Below are positions 62,906 through 64,000 of a stretch of 64,000 bases of DNA, one piece after another. Position numbers and translations under genes: made by a program. Position 1 is the first letter of the stretch. Each line of letters begins with the position of its first letter. Under the pieces are notes generated by a model, which was not told the origin of the DNA, ran no database searches, and saw nothing but the letters and a program-made list of their open reading frames with translations. Source of the DNA: Streptomyces sp. NBC_00083 (GTDB taxonomy: Bacteria > Actinomycetota > Actinomycetes > Streptomycetales > Streptomycetaceae); assembly GCF_026343295.1 (NCBI RefSeq), contig NZ_JAPELY010000003.1, forward strand, positions 1,334,096 through 1,398,095, read 5' to 3'.

Positions 62906-63595
62906 TCAGAGGGCCGCGTGCGGAATGCAGGCCGCGCCCATGTCGTTCCAGATCGACGCATCCGCCCTGTGCCAGCCGCCGGGCTTTCCGTCCTTGAAGG
63001 GCGGCTTGTCGTCCGGGTCGTAGTGACCGGCATCGAGCGTGCAGACGACGTAGTCCCCATCGCTGTTGACCGTCCGGGCCGTGCACAGACCGCCGGCCTC
63101 GCCCAGCGCCTCCAGGACCTGGCGGTGCCTGGTGGTGTGCGGGTACGTGGCCGGCAGTACGGCTTCCCGGACGTACCGCTCCAGCCGCACCAGGTCGGCG
63201 CGCTCACGCCGCCTCACGTCCGCGATGTGTACGGCCAGTTCAGCGGCCCCGGCCGACCGGCCGCCGCGCCGGGACCACTCCCGGTCCGCGATGCCCACCA
63301 GGGCCTCGCTCACGGCCATCACGCCCTTGTCCCAGCCGTCCTCGAACTCAGGGCCACGAGGGCGCGGCGCCATGCCGTCCAGCTCCACCACCTGGCACTG
63401 CGCCCCGGCGACCGCCCCGGCCTCCAGCGCGGCCACCAGGTCGTCAGCCTCGCTCGCGGACACGCCCTGCGCCTCCAGGAGAGCGAACAGCTTCAACCGG
63501 GCGTTCACGGCCGCCGTCTGGTACTGCGTCACCCGGCGCAGAGAATCGCTGCTCAGCGCGGGATCAGGTCCGGTAGATTCGTGGTGACCGGTCAT
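62906..63595 (-). CDS. Hypothetical protein, 229 residues
   Basis: ATG 63595 with GAGAGGA about 10 bases upstream; a longer frame to 63673 has no site. Helical N-terminal two thirds (VNARLKLFALLEAQGVSASE, RRERADLVRLERYVREAVLP), then GGLCTARTVNSDGDYVVCTL and DAGHYDPDDKPPFKDGKPGG with a Cys/His-containing end. It is the first gene of an operon with the helicase gene, 36 bases apart. No family recognised. Confidence 0.6.
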   Translation of the reverse strand: MTGHHESTGPDPALSSDSLRRVTQYQTAAVNARLKLFALLEAQGVSASEADDLVAALEAGAVAGAQCQVVELDGMAPRPRGPEFEDGWDKGVMAVSEALVGIADREWSRRGGRSAGAAELAVHIADVRRRERADLVRLERYVREAVLPATYPHTTRHRQVLEALGEAGGLCTARTVNSDGDYVVCTLDAGHYDPDDKPPFKDGKPGGWHRADASIWNDMGAACIPHAAL

Positions 63596-63737
63596 CTGCG
63601 GTCGTTCCTCTCGGAATTCCGGGGAAGTTCCCGGGTGGTTGGGGGGTGTCCCGTGTTTCCGCCAACGGTACATGCTGCATCAACCCGATGCACGCGGTAC
63701 ACTAGAACCCACACGAACGAGCGACCCCCATCTCGTA

Positions 63738-63999
63738 GCCAGCCCGGCCCGCGCCAGCGGGCCCCAAGGGACTGGAGGCGCAGCCGGAAGGACCGTCAGG
63801 CGGGGGAGCGCAGCGGAGCCGCCGGCCAGAACCGGAGCGAAGCGAAGGACTGGCAGCAGGACGAAGTCCCGCCGATCCAGAAGCGCAGCGGACGGATCGT
63901 CAACCGAGACTGCGCAGCAGTCTGGTTGAGCAGGATGCGCAGCATCCCGCCAGCGCTCCCGCGGAGCGGAGCGCAACCACCGCGCGCAGCGCGGTGGTT
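63738..63999. repeat. Telomere-like array of hairpins with GCA loops
   Basis: At least six perfect or near-perfect hairpins in 260 bases. 63746-63763: GGCCCGC, GCCA loop. 63873-63899: CGATCC arms around a central GC-GCA-GC. 63902-63927: AGACTGC-GCA-GCAGTCT with an outer AACC/GGTT. 63933-63947: GGATGC-GCA-GCATCC. 63953-63974: GCGCTCC / GGAGCGC. 63975-63999: AACCACCGCGC-GCA-GCGCGGTGGTT, an 11-bp perfect stem ending one base before the window edge. Closely spaced palindromes with GNA loops are the mark of Streptomyces linear-replicon ends. There is no gene here. Confidence 0.65.
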
Positions 64000-64000
64000 C

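Overview
The window is very GC-rich actinobacterial DNA. Gene content (modular type I PKS, SARP regulators, a gamma-butyrolactone-receptor-type TetR, XRE-DUF5753/DUF6879 pairs, DUF6415 and replication-relaxation proteins) and codon use point to Streptomyces or a close relative. The right end is packed with short hairpins carrying GCA loops, as in linear Streptomyces replicon ends, and a helicase with C-terminal helicase-associated repeats lies just inside it. I infer a subtelomeric arm of a linear chromosome or a linear plasmid.

Bases 1-22,270 are a polyketide biosynthetic region: a partial IS701-like transposase, a SARP activator, a three-module PKS of about 4,570 residues (KSQ-AT-ACP, then KS-AT-DH-KR-ACP twice), a class III aminotransferase, a SARP/cyclase-like/AAA regulator, a Sfp-type phosphopantetheinyl transferase, a type II thioesterase and a butyrolactone-receptor-like repressor. 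All three ATs carry malonyl-CoA motifs. Domain order predicts an acetyl starter extended to a hexadienoyl (sorbyl-like) chain. The PKS ends in a docking tail with no thioesterase or partner in view, so the cluster is either cut by the window edge or incomplete.

Bases 22,271-28,924 are a decay zone: a frameshifted GNAT gene, a frameshifted Asp/Glu-racemase-like gene that runs into a 5'-truncated Rhs gene, a small membrane protein after the Rhs tip (possible immunity protein), a DUF2625 gene broken by an IS5-type transposase end, and an O-methyltransferase remnant.

Bases 29,082-36,821 hold a compact set that fits no pathway I recognise: a VOC protein, two YVTN beta-propeller proteins, an ArsR-like regulator, a PF13759-type 2OG-Fe(II) oxygenase, a DUF6065-like protein, an MFS exporter and a YcaQ-type DNA glycosylase. 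The last three genes overlap by 4 bases each. Export plus DNA repair suggests handling of a DNA-damaging product (inference).

Bases 36,826-43,201 are a second patchwork: remnants of HEPN-like, replication-relaxation, DUF6415 and DUF4238 genes, a secreted HNH-like nuclease, an NTF2-like protein, a DUF2867 gene divergent from a TetR gene with two 18-bp palindromic operators between them, and an exact 95-bp copy of part of the VOC gene. Bases 43,323-50,223 carry a lipoprotein, two ABC ATPases and an FtsX-type permease, with an OmpR-type response regulator at one end and its probable sensor kinase divergent at the other.

Bases 50,341-56,392 are plasmid/ICE-type accessory genes. Bases 56,548-60,113 hold a two-gene candidate defence module: an SF2 helicase fused to a PD-(D/E)XK nuclease, followed by a second nuclease. 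Then come a helicase-associated-repeat helicase with a frameshifted C-terminus, a hypothetical gene in the same operon, and the telomere-like hairpin array. No rRNA, tRNA or CRISPR array was seen.
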